A stretch of DNA of 64,000 bases, taken from assembly GCA_022749755.1 (NCBI GenBank), contig CM040440.1, positions 17,843,269 through 17,907,268 on the forward strand, in the 5' to 3' direction. The notes under the pieces are model-generated. The model ran no database searches. It saw only the letters and a list, made by a program, of their open reading frames with translations, and was not told the DNA's origin. The stretch comes from Azadirachta indica (Eukaryota > Streptophyta > Magnoliopsida > Sapindales > Meliaceae). The position numbers were made by a program, and so were the translations under genes. Shown one piece after another: positions 50,339-61,700 of this stretch (position 1 is the stretch's first letter; the number at the start of each line of letters is the position of its first letter).

Positions 50339-53300
50339 AACTACTTGTTACTGCTGCTGCAGCTCGTTCTGAGAATACGCTTTGCGAAAAAAAGGTTCAA
50401 TGTATAAAGAGAGGAGGAGTTGGTTATGGAGATAAACTAGCAGAGTTATGTTACTCCATAAAAGGGAAGGAAAAGAAAGGCCAGAAGAGAGAGAAATGAT
50501 CAAGAACAAGAGTGTTAGCTAATTGATTGAGAGAGAGAAGTAAGTTGGAAAAGAGATGACAATAAACCAAACATCAAGTTGCTTTCTCTCTTTCTTTTCA
50601 CTCATTAAATATAAAGGCAAAGCAGCTATGAAAGAACAAACATATCACCATATAGCTCCACCCACACTTTCTTCCCACCCCCACCATGCATTAAAATAAT
50701 CCATCCACACAGTTGTTCTTATTAATATTGTGAAGATATTTCATGATAAAACATGCTAAGTTTCTCGTGCCAGCTGATTGGCTTTGCCTGTGGACCATCA
50801 TCTCTATTCTCTTGCTCAAAATCAAAAGTTACCCAATTTTAATTCGTTGTAGCCACGTAGGCATTGGTATGGAGAATATGTCAATTGGAAAGCTTTCGTC
50901 AAACCAAAAGATTGTGAATGGAGACGCATTTTCAGAAGTTCGAAGACACAAAAAGATACAGTGAATTTGGATTTTACTGGGAGAGTTGGTGAGATGACTA
51001 CGTCATCGTATTCATATTCATTGTAGAGGTTAGCAAAAACCCACCACTAGCTAGGGTGGTAAACTAAACTACCAAAGACATAAAGATTAGTGAATTCTTC
51101 TTTAAATATAATTTATGAAGAATCTCTCTTGTGCTGAAGCCGGTCCAAGTGACCTTCAGGCTGAGTGAACTCTGACCTCTCGCTACGAATTTCAGGTGAA
51201 GTATGATGAAACCTCTTTTTCCCCGCAGTTGCATACGCCATTGCACTGCACCTCACTTTTATTTGGTATACAAATTATCCACATTTGTTGTCTCTATTAT
51301 TTATTTATTTATTTTTGTCTATTATATAATTTACATCTCTAATAATTACCTAATTTACTGCTTATAAACACTCCCTATCTAGGCTTCATTTGACATTCTT
51401 GCTAGGAATAATATTACTCATAAAATCTATGTGCTAAAATCAGGATAATTATATAGATCCATGAGTGTAGTAATCGCTAAAGATAAAAATTAAAATAAAA
51501 AGGGTTAATGCTAGTTGTTTCAAATTATATATATCCAAAAATTTTATTTAAACAATATAGCATTTATCAAATTAAAAATAATGTGTACAATTCTTTCTAA
51601 CTGTTTCTTCTTGCTTGTTTGAAACAATGAAAAAGGTCAACATTTAACATATATCCAACTATAATTATAAAACGTGGTATAATATTATTGATCTATTCTA
51701 GTCATTGTACCTTAAAACTTTTCGTAAGTGGGTTGTGTAGAAAAAGAAAAGTTAAGAAGAGGCGTGAGTCCGCAAGTTATACAATTAGGATCCGTTCGTT
51801 AGGCTGTACTGGGCTGGGTTGGGCTGATCCTTTAGCCCAAACAGAAATAGATTACTTGGACCGATGCCGGCCGAACCCTACCACGTGTTATTTTTTTGGA
51901 AAAATTATTATTGATCTTATACTATATTATTGCTTAAATCTGTATATTTATTGAAGTTAATGATGTGACGGTCCATACATTATATCTCCGTCACCATCAG
52001 ATATCGATTATCCATAATTTTAATAGCGGAGCATTTATTTTTATCACCAATCCTTACATAAAATCTCTGACTATTCAAAATTAAGTACCAAATAGTTTTT
52101 TCTATTGAAAAAAGCAAATAATTCAAAGCTTCACCTCACGTGAATCATGTTTACAAAAGCAAAGTGGGATACCAACAAATAGATCCCTTTAAATCATGAC
52201 ACTCTTTAGTAATTTTAACAAATTTATGTATGATTAATTATTTTTTGGGTTTATAATTTGTCAGAAAAGTATTTATTAGAAATAACTAATCTATATTCTT
52301 ATTTATTATTTTCAATAAATTTTATAGACTTATTTATTGTTATTCCAAAACAAAGTAAACAAATGTAGCAATATAGGCAACAATTGGTTAGCTTGTACGC
52401 AAAATCATCAACAGTGCATTTGTTGCCTCCACCTAATTTTAAAGGCGTCACATAATATTATATATATATATATATATATTTAGGCTTACTATCTCACGTC
52501 ATTCTTATATTAATAGTATACGAAGAAATTGAATAATGGTTATTTTATTTCAAGACAATTCTTCGCCTTCTGATTTCGTATGGACGCTCGGCTTAGCATG
52601 ATAGGCACAACAAGGATGCTGATTCAAATTGATCTCCTACCATATTTTAATTGTAAAAAATAGTTCGCATGCATCAAAGGTGTAGATTCAATGGGGGCAG
52701 GCTACGGTATTGACTTTGTAAGATGATCAGAGACCGTAGACACAATTCCCAACCAATTTTATCGATATTGTCAAAATTTAAAATGCAAGGCATAAAGAAA
52801 AGAATACGAATATTGGATTATTAAGATTGTTTGGTCACACGTCATGGAAAGCAAGTTACACGAAGTGAGCGGGTCAATGGATTGTCAGTTATTATCCTTC
52901 GACTGTTACTAGACAATGATTTATCGCCGATACAATTAAATAATATAATGTCATATATATAGATATAGGAATGATTGGGATTAGTTGGTATTAATATTAT
53001 TTATCACTAAATATACGATACAATAAGTTGTTGACTTTACCAGATGTATATATATATATATATATATGCATCAATGGAAATTAAATGTAAAACTCTAATT
53101 AAGCTCAAATTATCACTGGTACGTAATTAATTAAAAGAGGTGAAACTTAATTGTAATATTGATATGAACTATAGCTAGGTTCGGTTTTTGTATATCATGC
53201 AATAATTAATTCAATAGTTTTGAGGTATATTTATCATTTACTCTAAAAACAAAACGAAGGATGTCAACTCGCTTTTCATTTCGCTTGAATTAAAATAACG

Positions 53301-53358
53301 TAAGAAAGGGTTTGAACAGAGAATGGATGGGCCAGAGTAGCGATTTGGATGAATGGAA

Positions 53359-53392
<34 letters not shown>

Positions 53393-53685
53393 AAAGGAAG
53401 TAGTAGTAGGTACGTCGTTACATGTTGGATATATTCCACATAAATAAATAAATAGAAGTTAATGAGCGAGTCAGCTAGCTAGCTAGGCATGGAATTGGAC
53501 CATGTCTTGTGTCAACTATTTTAAACAATGGACGTGACAACAACCACGCTAATATTCCCTTTTCCGTAACTAATAATTCAATTATATAACATATATAGGT
53601 CATTTATATATGTTATGTTCCTTGTGATGCAAACAAAAAGAGTTCTCATTTTTTTCCTGGCATTTTTTCAATCATCAAGACAAAA
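50339..53685. other. Gene-poor AT-rich region with microsatellites
   Basis: Contains the WRKY promoter and leader (GA-rich, 50400-50600), TA microsatellites near 52457-52479, 53048-53067 and 53362-53390, and one short ORF listed separately. No transposon ends recognised. Confidence 0.5.
51113..51241 (-). other. Candidate 42-codon small ORF of unknown function
   Basis: ATG at 51241 (minus strand, context CAATGGCG) opens MAYATAGKKRFHHTSPEIRS and runs to TAA at 51113-51115. The translation is hydrophilic, with balanced charge and no signal peptide. The segment is clearly richer in G and C than its flanks, which is unusual for this spacer. I recognise no family, and it could be a decayed exon or a transcribed fragment rather than a gene. 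Confidence 0.3.
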
Positions 53686-54531
53686 ATGGGTTGGCAGAAT
53701 TTGCTACTGAAGGTGAAGAACTTCTTCATTCAATCCTTCTACGTCCTCACAATCAATCTCCTCACGCTGTTGCTTCCCCTCTCATTTCTCCTTCTAGCCA
53801 GGATTTCTTCTGCCCATTATCTCTTAATAATAATCTCTTATCCTTCCCATCTTTCCTCCTCTTTTTTCTTATCCGTCTTCCTATACACCAATCCAGCTCT
53901 TCTCTATATTCTCGTTTCAACTGTTAGCGTAGCCACTCTTATCCACGGCTTGACGGGTAAACTTAACATTATCAACGAGTCACCTGCAGGCACAGTTTAT
54001 CGACCCGGTTTGTATACTGCATGGATTTTTCTTTGCACGCTACAAATCTGCGTTGGGTTAGGGATAGAAGGAAGCATAGCTGCCGGAAATGACGGAGCTA
54101 GTTTTGGTATTGAGAGAAGTTTGTTAGGCAGAGTCATATTTTTCTTAGGCTTGCACGAAACCATGCTGCTTTGGTACAGAATGGTGGTGAAGCCGGTGGT
54201 TGACGACACGATATTTGAGGTTCCTAAGGAGGAGGGTTGGGTTGACAGGGTGGCGATGGCCTTGAGCTTTGGAGGTTTGTGGTGGTGGAAGTTGAGAGAT
54301 GAGGTGGAATCTCTAGTGGTTGTGCCTGAGGTTAAAAAAGAGATGTTGATGAGCGTAGGAGTGGCTGATTTTGTTGGTTGGTGGTTGTATTACCTGACTG
54401 TCACAATTGGCATGGTTAGAATTGTTAAAGCTCTGCTTTGGCTTGGGACGATTTTCCTCTGTAGAAGAAGGGCAAGAATTAGCAACGCCGGCGACTCCTG
54501 TGACTGCGAGGATGATCAAGACAAGGTCTGA
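53686..54531 (+). CDS. Uncharacterised plant multi-pass membrane protein
   Basis: Intronless, 281 residues, starting MGWQNLLLKVKNFFIQSFYV. Several hydrophobic segments are visible at about 18-40, 45-80, 100-130, 145-165 and 225-262, which suggests four to six membrane helices. A conserved-looking loop reads RPGLYTAWIFLCTLQICVGL and GIEGSIAAGNDGASFGIERS. The C-terminus is Arg-rich then Cys/Asp-rich (CRRRARISNAGDSCDCEDD). It looks like the small plant-only family with the LTGK and YRPGLYTAW motifs, for which I know no function. Membrane, probably endomembrane or plasma membrane, is inferred. Confidence 0.8.
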   Translation: MGWQNLLLKVKNFFIQSFYVLTINLLTLLLPLSFLLLARISSAHYLLIIISYPSHLSSSFFLSVFLYTNPALLYILVSTVSVATLIHGLTGKLNIINESPAGTVYRPGLYTAWIFLCTLQICVGLGIEGSIAAGNDGASFGIERSLLGRVIFFLGLHETMLLWYRMVVKPVVDDTIFEVPKEEGWVDRVAMALSFGGLWWWKLRDEVESLVVVPEVKKEMLMSVGVADFVGWWLYYLTVTIGMVRIVKALLWLGTIFLCRRRARISNAGDSCDCEDDQDKV

Positions 54532-55464
54532 ACACGGTCCTTTTTTTTTTTTTTTTTTAACAATTTGTAATTTTTTTCTTCAAATATTAATTGTTTTTTT
54601 TTTCTCTGGTCAACGACAATTTGTCAATATTGCATTGCTCTCTAATTGGCGCAAGCTTTGTATACCACACATATTATATATATTCAATGATATTTTTATC
54701 ACGTAGATAGTTGTGGACTTGTGTTAGAGACAATTAATAAATCAAGAAATTTTGTTTTCGGAGGGCTAGCTAGTAAAATCAGTGTATCAAAGCTTAACAG
54801 CATCAAAATAACCATCGGCTAATCACATCCGGATCTCTAATATTCTTATATATGATTTTAAGTAACGCGCTTCATTTACATCAAATACTCCATAAAATGA
54901 CAAGAGTAACCTTTAGTTATGGTTTCTAGCGCGCAGTCAAAATTCAATGTGGAATAATAACATCGGATCCCTGAAATTTATCTTAGTTTCTACAACAAAG
55001 ATATAATTAATTTATCTATTTAAATTAAATAAGTTTCTAGTCTCTATTGAATAATTTAAATATCCTTAATGTTAAGCTGTATGTCATTCTTGTATTATAA
55101 TAATAGTCATAATCCAATATTATAAAGATAAGTTGGTGTGATTATAATAGGGTTAAGAAATTAATTCAATGCAAACAAACAAAAACTTATTTGTGAAAGA
55201 AAACTTAAAAATAGAAACTGAAGTTATATAAATGAACAAATTCTATCTTTATATGAGAAAATATAAAAATTTAGGGACCTGAATATTATTATTACTACTC
55301 TAAATCACAACAAAAGAGCTGAAGCAGAAGCTTAAAAGTCAAACTAGGTATATTAACATCATTAATGTGGAAGCGGTTGACATGAATTTTAAAATAATGT
55401 TATAATGAGCATTAGAATCATCGTAACCTTTGAGATTGAGAAGCAATAGAGAAGGTTCTACCAG
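54532..55464. other. Intergenic spacer
   Basis: Starts with a T-run after the membrane-protein stop codon; the rest is AT-rich with nothing supported. Confidence 0.5.
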
Positions 55465-55472
55465 TATATAAA
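55465..55472 (+). promoter_or_regulatory. TATA-like box upstream of the candidate small gene
   Basis: TATATAAA stands about 25-30 bp before the first candidate exon (about 55495) in otherwise mixed sequence. Confidence 0.35.
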
Positions 55473-55494
55473 GCAGGTGTGATCTTCTTTAGTT

Positions 55495-56262
55495 GTCAAG
55501 ACTGAAGCGCTTCAAGCCCTCTACTAGTAAATTATATTATGATGTTCGATCGTACCCTGAAAGCACGCAGTACAAACCAATGATAGTTAAGGAGTCGGAT
55601 TTTCATCGAGAAATAATCATTTCTTCCAGGTAACTTTCATCATCATATAAACTATGTTTTGATTATGCATGAATATTATAATTTTGATACGATCATGGAT
55701 TAATCTTAAGTTAAACAACGATTTTATGTTTTCCAACAGTAAAAATAAAAACAAAAATGCTTTCAGTTACTAAACACACGTCCTTAACCTGCAACGATCG
55801 AGATCGTCCAGTTGAGTTGAGGTTATTATATATATATATATTAATAAATCGACCTACGTACCGTTAGACAATGTGATCAGGTAGTTAAAACTGCAGTCTT
55901 TCTTTTCTTTTTATCTTACAGACCATTCTTCTTAGCAGAAGAAAGATCTTTTAAAGGTAGAGGTAGGGCCACGAAATCGTCGCAAACCATCCTCCTTGCA
56001 ACATCTTCAACTCCTACAAGATTCTCCGATGAGTTTTTCACATTGTGTTTCTCTTCAGCCGCCAGCTCAAGTTAGATGGGCCTACGAATGTTAAGACTTA
56101 ATTCCACAACCGGAGCCCAAAAACTGCAAAGAAGATTAACTAACTGTTATAAAATAGGCAACAATTAACGGTTTAAAATCGAATGCAGTGGAGGTGACTG
56201 TGAAGAAAGATAGATCAGATCTGCCAAATGGGTACCTTTCTTTCCTTGCTGGTCTTTTCTAA
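55495..56262 (+). CDS. Candidate small three-exon gene, unknown family (block 1)
   Basis: Three segments join in phase through GT-AG boundaries: about 55495-55629, 55922-56070 and 56189-56262 (TAA). From the in-frame ATG at 55580 the product would have 90 residues. It begins MIVKESDFHREIIISSR, continues PFFLAEERSF, LLATSSTPTRFSDEFF and TLCFSSAASS, and ends MEVTVKKDRSDLPNGYLSFL then AGLF. An earlier out-of-frame ATG near 55540 weakens the case for that start. A diverged second copy of exons 2 and 3 lies 1.3-1.8 kb downstream. Between copies, the aligned part of exon 2 differs mostly at third codon positions and hardly at second positions, which fits past selection on this frame. I recognise no family. 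A non-coding transcript or an old pseudogene are real alternatives. Confidence 0.35.
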
Positions 56263-57011
56263 TTTGACTGGAATTTATTTAAGGCGAATATACCTATAAT
56301 TAACAACATTTTGAGTTTTTATATATGTTTACTCAAACATATGTAAATATTTCGTTTATATCAAACAGGTACTTAAATTCCTAGTAAAATGACCAAAGTT
56401 ACATCTATATTACTGAATTTTGAATACCACAAGAGTTTATAACTTAATACTACAATAATCCAATCATTTCAACGGAGTTAAAATCTACTGATGAGAAAAA
56501 AACAAAATCCATCTTTATTAAAAAATAATCAGTCATGCTCGCCTGTAGGGCATTGGAATGTATGTGCAAATCTTAAAAGAGAAGAATACAACAAAGCTAC
56601 GTGCATATATAGCCGGAAACAAGCAAGCAAAACTCCTACCCCACTAGGTGAAGCAAAAATTTGAGGATGAGTCATCTGTTAACCAAATGAAATTAAGGAA
56701 TTATCTATTAACAAAGAGAGGCAAAAGTGCATAAACCTTTATCTCCCACCCGCGTCTATGGTGTACTATTATTTAATGATATATGCAAGCAGTTAACTTG
56801 ATTATTAAAATTAATAGTGAAGTGAAATTAACAAATATAATATCTTAGGTAGTGAACTTATATAAATTCAAAGAAATCATCGAAACCCTCCGAGAAGAGA
56901 AGCAAAAGTACAAAACACGGTTTCAATAATTAAAGCTACTATTATTATATACTATACTGTTTGTATCCTTATACCATTCAATGATGCAAAAGCATCAATC
57001 ATTTTCAACCA

Positions 57012-57012
<1 letters not shown>

Positions 57013-57048
<36 letters not shown>
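57013..57048. repeat. (TA)18 microsatellite
   Basis: Uninterrupted TA run in the spacer between the two small-gene blocks. Confidence 0.95.
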
Positions 57049-57051
<3 letters not shown>

Positions 57052-57299
57052 CACCATCTTATAAAAAATCTTTACCACCGTTTTAGACAATCCGTTTTAG
57101 TTAACATTTACGATATCTTTAAAGTTTGATGAATGTTTTGTTTCGGTTAACCAAAAACTAAAATTTTTTCTTTTTTTTTTTTCTTTGTCATTTTAAAAAA
57201 GTATTAAGAACTGATAGAAAGGGAGAAATTAATATGTACTACATAATCAATTGTACTGCTGCATAGAAAATAATTAAAATTAAATTAAGATTTAATTAT

Positions 57300-58110
57300 T
57301 TTGAGAAGTAGGGGCCTCGAAATTAATCATCAGTCATCCCTTGCAACTACTCCAACTCCTGCGAGATTCTCCGGCCCGACCGATCGATCGGGTTCGTTCA
57401 CATTCTGCTTCTCTCCTGCCGTAGCTCAAGTTGGATACACTCGCCCATGCAAGTTAGAACCTACTTAATTAATATCACTACCTGTGTTCAAATTAAAATT
57501 ACAAATTAAAGAAGATTAAGTGAGGTGATATTATTTTTATATGACTTGTTTTTGGGTGTTATAAAATTTTTTTTATTATATATAAATAAACAATAAATTA
57601 AATAATTTAACTATCATTTTTTTTTAAAATTAAATTTAATTATAACAGTGATAAACAAGATCTCAATAGTATAATAAAATAGATATCACAAACACAAATA
57701 CTTTAAAATTAGAATTTGAATTCAGTTTTGATCTTTTTTATCCTAAACTTTTAAAGATAGAATTTGAATTCAATCTTAATATTTTTTATATTAAACTTTT
57801 AAAGATTTATTGATAGACTTAAAATAGAAGGCTGAAATTGCATTCTCAAATTAATTTTTTAATTTTTAATATAATAAATTGTTATGATTAATTGGTAAAA
57901 ATTTTTAAAATATATTTTTAGTCTTTTTATTTTAAATTATGTCACGTATTAATAAATTTTAAAAAATATAAAATAGAAAAGATTAACACTGTATTCAAAT
58001 TCCTAAAATTATGGCCATAGGACCTTGGAAAAGAATAAAACCGTAACAGCAAATGGGCTACCTTCTTCTAAAACCAAAACCCGGGTCTGGCTTTTTTGGT
58101 TTGACTGAAA
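57300..58110 (+). pseudogene. Diverged second copy of the candidate small gene (block 2)
   Basis: At 57300-57470 the frame reads SLATTPTPARFSG and SFTFCFSPAVAQVG, matching LATSSTPTRFS and FTLCFSSA of block 1 with an in-frame insertion. At 58050-58100 a match to the last exon (AAATGGGYTACC core) carries an extra base that shifts the frame. The two parts are about 480 bp farther apart than in block 1 because of AT-rich insertion. No counterpart of the first exon is visible. Probably a broken tandem duplicate. Confidence 0.35.
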
Positions 58111-58276
58111 CAGTTCTTTTGACCAAATAAAATTGGAGAAACCAACCATGAGCAAACGTGAGTTTGCAAATATACGTTTATCCTCTTTCCTAATTTATGT
58201 GAAACGAATATTCCTATTACTTACAGAGAAAGATGATATATATCGTATAACTAATGTTATATATAGCACTCTATTG

Positions 58277-58330
<54 letters not shown>
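58277..58330. repeat. (ATT)18 microsatellite
   Basis: Uninterrupted ATT trinucleotide run, 54 bp, upstream of the GRAS gene. Confidence 0.95.
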
Positions 58331-58333
<3 letters not shown>

Positions 58334-59014
58334 AAATAAAATTTTGTCACTGCTAAAACGTTAGATAGTTTACAAGGAAAAAAATAATTAGTCCAGTCAT
58401 TCCGGCGCAGTAATCATCTACATTTCTCTTCAAAAACAATTCAAAATTGGCACCCAGTTCGTTGTTTCTAATTATATGCATTAGTATTTGTCGTTTTAAA
58501 CATGTCATCATCCAGTCCTTTACTTATATCAGACAGTTGCGTAATTCATTGATTGAATTAATCATCTTATGTCAGTTTCTTAAGCATTTTTTAGACTTTC
58601 TCAACTGAATTTCTTAAGCAATTTTGGATCGAATACTGTCATGTTCTTGTCTGGAGTTTTACCCTTGTTTGCAATTGAAATATTATCAAAATGAAAAATT
58701 TTCTATGGGACTCGTGGCAAAGTTTCGTAATCTCATACTCTTATTCAAGGCAAGCCCTTTTGGCTGTTCATACGTTGGTAATATCGATTTGTTCTCTGCT
58801 TGCCTACGAAAAAATAATCCTTAGGTCACAATCATAGTCGCCATCTTTAGCCCTATTCTTTATTTTTAATTTCATAAAGACTACTGGGTCTCCTTTTATA
58901 ATCATTGCAATGTAGCAGGATTAAAAAGGGATCCAAACCTTTGCGTCGATAGTGATCTAGATAACCATATTGACTCACTTTGAGAGTAAATTCGCCGATT
59001 ACTTCCCACCTAAC
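58331..59014. other. Promoter and leader region of the GRAS gene
   Basis: No supported coding sequence. The frame extends a little upstream of the GRAS start codon (to 58970) but without an ATG. Confidence 0.4.
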
Positions 59015-60847
59015 ATGGCAAATACTTTGTTCTCTTTTACTTCATTTGATTTCAATGGAATCCAAGGCCGCTACAGTACTCTTCTTGGAGATTATCATAA
59101 AGAGGAGGTTGTGCTGCTGGAAGAAAAGCAGGCTCAAATGTTTTCAATAGAGGAGTTAGGAGAGGTTAACCCTGATCTTTGTCCCGAATTTGGTGCCTAC
59201 CAAGAACAAGAAGAGAATATAGCCAAGAAAGGTCCGCATTTGCTTGAGGAACAACGCCAACTGCTACAGCACCAAAATAAATTACCAAATCATGATTTGT
59301 TGTTAAACGAATTGCATCCCAATTTTGCTCTCTCAACAACACAATCATTTCAAGAGATGCCAAAGCTCAAAAGCGTCCCAGCAAGCACCCAAGAAGTCCT
59401 CAAACCAGTCAAGGAAATACCACAACCATTTGCGTTATCATCCCTTGAACTCCTCAGTAATTATGCAAGCGGGTCCAGGAAGTTGAAGACAAACCTGCCC
59501 ACTCACATGAGCAATGAAAGCAATGCGGGGAGTAGCAAGAAATTATCAACCGAAGAAATCATGAGAGTGGCTGGAGCAAGATATGTGCACTTCTCGGATC
59601 ATAGTTATGATGATTTTTCCATGGTCATGCACCCATTTGGTTATGCTCTCTGGGGTCTTTCTGAAGAAGAAACTAGAGATGTCGAACTAGTCCACCTCCT
59701 TCTAGCCGCAGCAGAGAAGTTAGGCTACCAACAATTTGAACGCGCAAGCAGATTGCTTTCACGTTGTGAATGGATTGCAGCTGAGAGAGCTAATCCTGTT
59801 CAAAGAATAGTTTTCTATTTTGCTGCAGCTCTTCGAGAAAGAATTAATAGAGAAACAGGAACTATGACCTCAAAGGAACTGGAGAGCACGGGGATGAATT
59901 TAGCTGATCATCGAAATGGATTAGGTAGTAATCCTATATTCCTTACATGCTATCAGCGTCTTCCATTTAGTCAGGTCATGTACTTAACAGGAATCCAAGC
60001 CATAATAGAAAATGTTGGAAATGCAAATAAGATTCATTTAATTGATTTTGAAATAAGAAGTGGAGTTCAGTGGACATCCTTTATGCAGGCTCTTGCAGAG
60101 CGCCGGCAACGCCCTATTCAGCTTCTTAACATAACTGCTGTTGCGTTTAGAGATAAAGAGAAAGTTGAGGAGACGGGTAAGAGTTTGGCAAGCTTTGCTG
60201 AGTCCTTGAACTTACCTTTTCAATTCAAGGTTGTTTATATAACATGTTTACTGGAGATTAAGGAACAACTTTTCGAGATTAAAGACGATGAAACATTGGT
60301 TGTCTACTGTTCATTCATATTGAGGATAATGATCTCACATCCTAGTTGCCTGGAGAATCTGTTGGGCGTAATCAGAAAGCTCAATCCATCTCTTATGGTG
60401 GTAATTGAAGTCGAAGCAAATCATAATTCACCCTCATTTGTGAACCGTTTCATTGAAGCGTTGTTCTACTACAGCGCATTATTTGATAGCCTGGACACGT
60501 GCTGGGACGATTGCACTGAGACGAGAACCATGATGGAGGCAATTTTTGACGCAGGGATTCGAAACATTGTAGCGATGGAGGGTGCTGAGAGAAGTGTACG
60601 AAATGTGAAGATGGATGTATGGAGAGCATTCTTTTCTAGGTATAGAATGGTGGAAATTGGTTTGAGTGACCAATGTCTGTACCAGGCTAATTTGGTTCTT
60701 AAACAGTTTTCTTGTGCAAGTTCATGTACACTTGAAAAGAATGGGAAGAGTCTGGTTATTGGGTGGAAGGGAACACCAATTCACTCGGTTTCAGCTTGGA
60801 AATTCTCTAGAGAAAGAGGAAGATCATTTCTAAATTATAGGTTCTAA
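59015..60847 (+). CDS. GRAS-family transcription regulator, DELLA-related C-terminal domain without a DELLA motif
   Basis: Intronless, 610 residues from ATG 59015. The N-terminal about 210 residues are variable (Gln/Leu-rich) and lack DELLA and TVHYNP motifs. The GRAS domain then runs to the end: LHRI (VHLLLAAAEKLGYQQFERAS), VHIID as IHLIDFEIRSGVQW, a PFYRE-like block (LPFQFKVVYITCLLEIKEQL), RVER-like AGIRNIVAMEGAERSVR and SAW (VIGWKGTPIHSVSAWKF). GRAS proteins act in the nucleus as partners of DNA-binding factors. The domain most resembles the RGL/DELLA-like side of the family, but without the DELLA motif it should not be a gibberellin-degraded repressor. The VHIID histidine-aspartate core is kept (H, L for I). 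Confidence 0.9.
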   Translation: MANTLFSFTSFDFNGIQGRYSTLLGDYHKEEVVLLEEKQAQMFSIEELGEVNPDLCPEFGAYQEQEENIAKKGPHLLEEQRQLLQHQNKLPNHDLLLNELHPNFALSTTQSFQEMPKLKSVPASTQEVLKPVKEIPQPFALSSLELLSNYASGSRKLKTNLPTHMSNESNAGSSKKLSTEEIMRVAGARYVHFSDHSYDDFSMVMHPFGYALWGLSEEETRDVELVHLLLAAAEKLGYQQFERASRLLSRCEWIAAERANPVQRIVFYFAAALRERINRETGTMTSKELESTGMNLADHRNGLGSNPIFLTCYQRLPFSQVMYLTGIQAIIENVGNANKIHLIDFEIRSGVQWTSFMQALAERRQRPIQLLNITAVAFRDKEKVEETGKSLASFAESLNLPFQFKVVYITCLLEIKEQLFEIKDDETLVVYCSFILRIMISHPSCLENLLGVIRKLNPSLMVVIEVEANHNSPSFVNRFIEALFYYSALFDSLDTCWDDCTETRTMMEAIFDAGIRNIVAMEGAERSVRNVKMDVWRAFFSRYRMVEIGLSDQCLYQANLVLKQFSCASSCTLEKNGKSLVIGWKGTPIHSVSAWKFSRERGRSFLNYRF

Positions 60848-61661
60848 ATTTACGTTATGGTCGAATGTGAAGAGTGCTAATGACAATTGTTAAAGTATCG
60901 TTGTTGTTTGTGTATTCTTAATTCTTGTACCTTAATTAGCGAAGGAATTATATTTTCTCTTTTACGGTGAACCGTTGTCCCAAGCTTTCCCTGGAGTACT
61001 AACATTTTCATCAATGTGATACGCAACAAATACTGAATGGTCACAATATATAGCACTTAAATTCCACATACAACTGATAAATGTTAAAATTGAATTTCAG
61101 GAATTTGATTGCAAATATTATTATTCAATGTATACTTGAAAAAGATCAAGTTTTCAGAATATAAAAATAAAAAATAACATGAACAGTGTTGAAAGCTCAA
61201 TTCTAGTTTAATCTTGTTTCAAATTGTTTTGGCCTATTTAAAAGCAAGCAACATTTTTATAAAATATTCTATTTTGGTACAACAAATTTTTCAAACAATG
61301 TTTAGATTTGTGGTGCCCTTTTAAAGAATTTATAATATTTTTTTTTCTTTATTTTGAATAGCCCAAAAACAATTGAACCGATTTTCATCTCTTTTCAACA
61401 TATTTCCTTCACATGTAGATATTTTGTTTTGAAAGGGCTTAAATGCAATTGATCCCATGCTGTCCAAAAATCCACCCGGCCCAAGAATTTTAGCCTGATT
61501 TCATGGGCTAGTACGACGGGTCTATGCCGGTCCACTCAATGTTTTCTGAAATATGTCAAGCCACGTCACTGACAGTTCACACGTGTCAGCCTTTGTGGAA
61601 CACTTTTACTTCGTTTTTCACTCATTTCTTCTCAATCGAATGGCGGAGCAGAACAATAACG
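60848..61661. other. Intergenic: GRAS 3' UTR and EZA1 promoter/leader
   Basis: AT-rich to about 61440, then a more balanced leader with an upstream ATG at 61640. No other feature supported. Confidence 0.5.
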
Positions 61662-61700
61662 ATGGTGTCCAGGGCAAGCGACTCTTCCTCGAAATCCAGA
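61640..61700 (+). other. Overlapping upstream ORF on the EZA1 transcript
   Basis: ATG 61640 (context CGAATGGCGG, strong) opens MAEQNNNDGVQGKRLFLEIQ in a different frame from the main start at 61662. After splicing it ends at a TGA a few codons into exon 2. Ribosomes using it would bypass the main ATG. Confidence 0.45.

Noticed and set aside
52580..52700. Possible SINE: GGCTTAGCATGATAGG then GATTCAAATTGATC
   Set aside because: Weak match to pol III boxes and no clear ends; left as a possible degenerate copy.
58133..58339. 68-codon ORF ending in poly-isoleucine
   Set aside because: The Ile run is simply the translated (ATT)n microsatellite.
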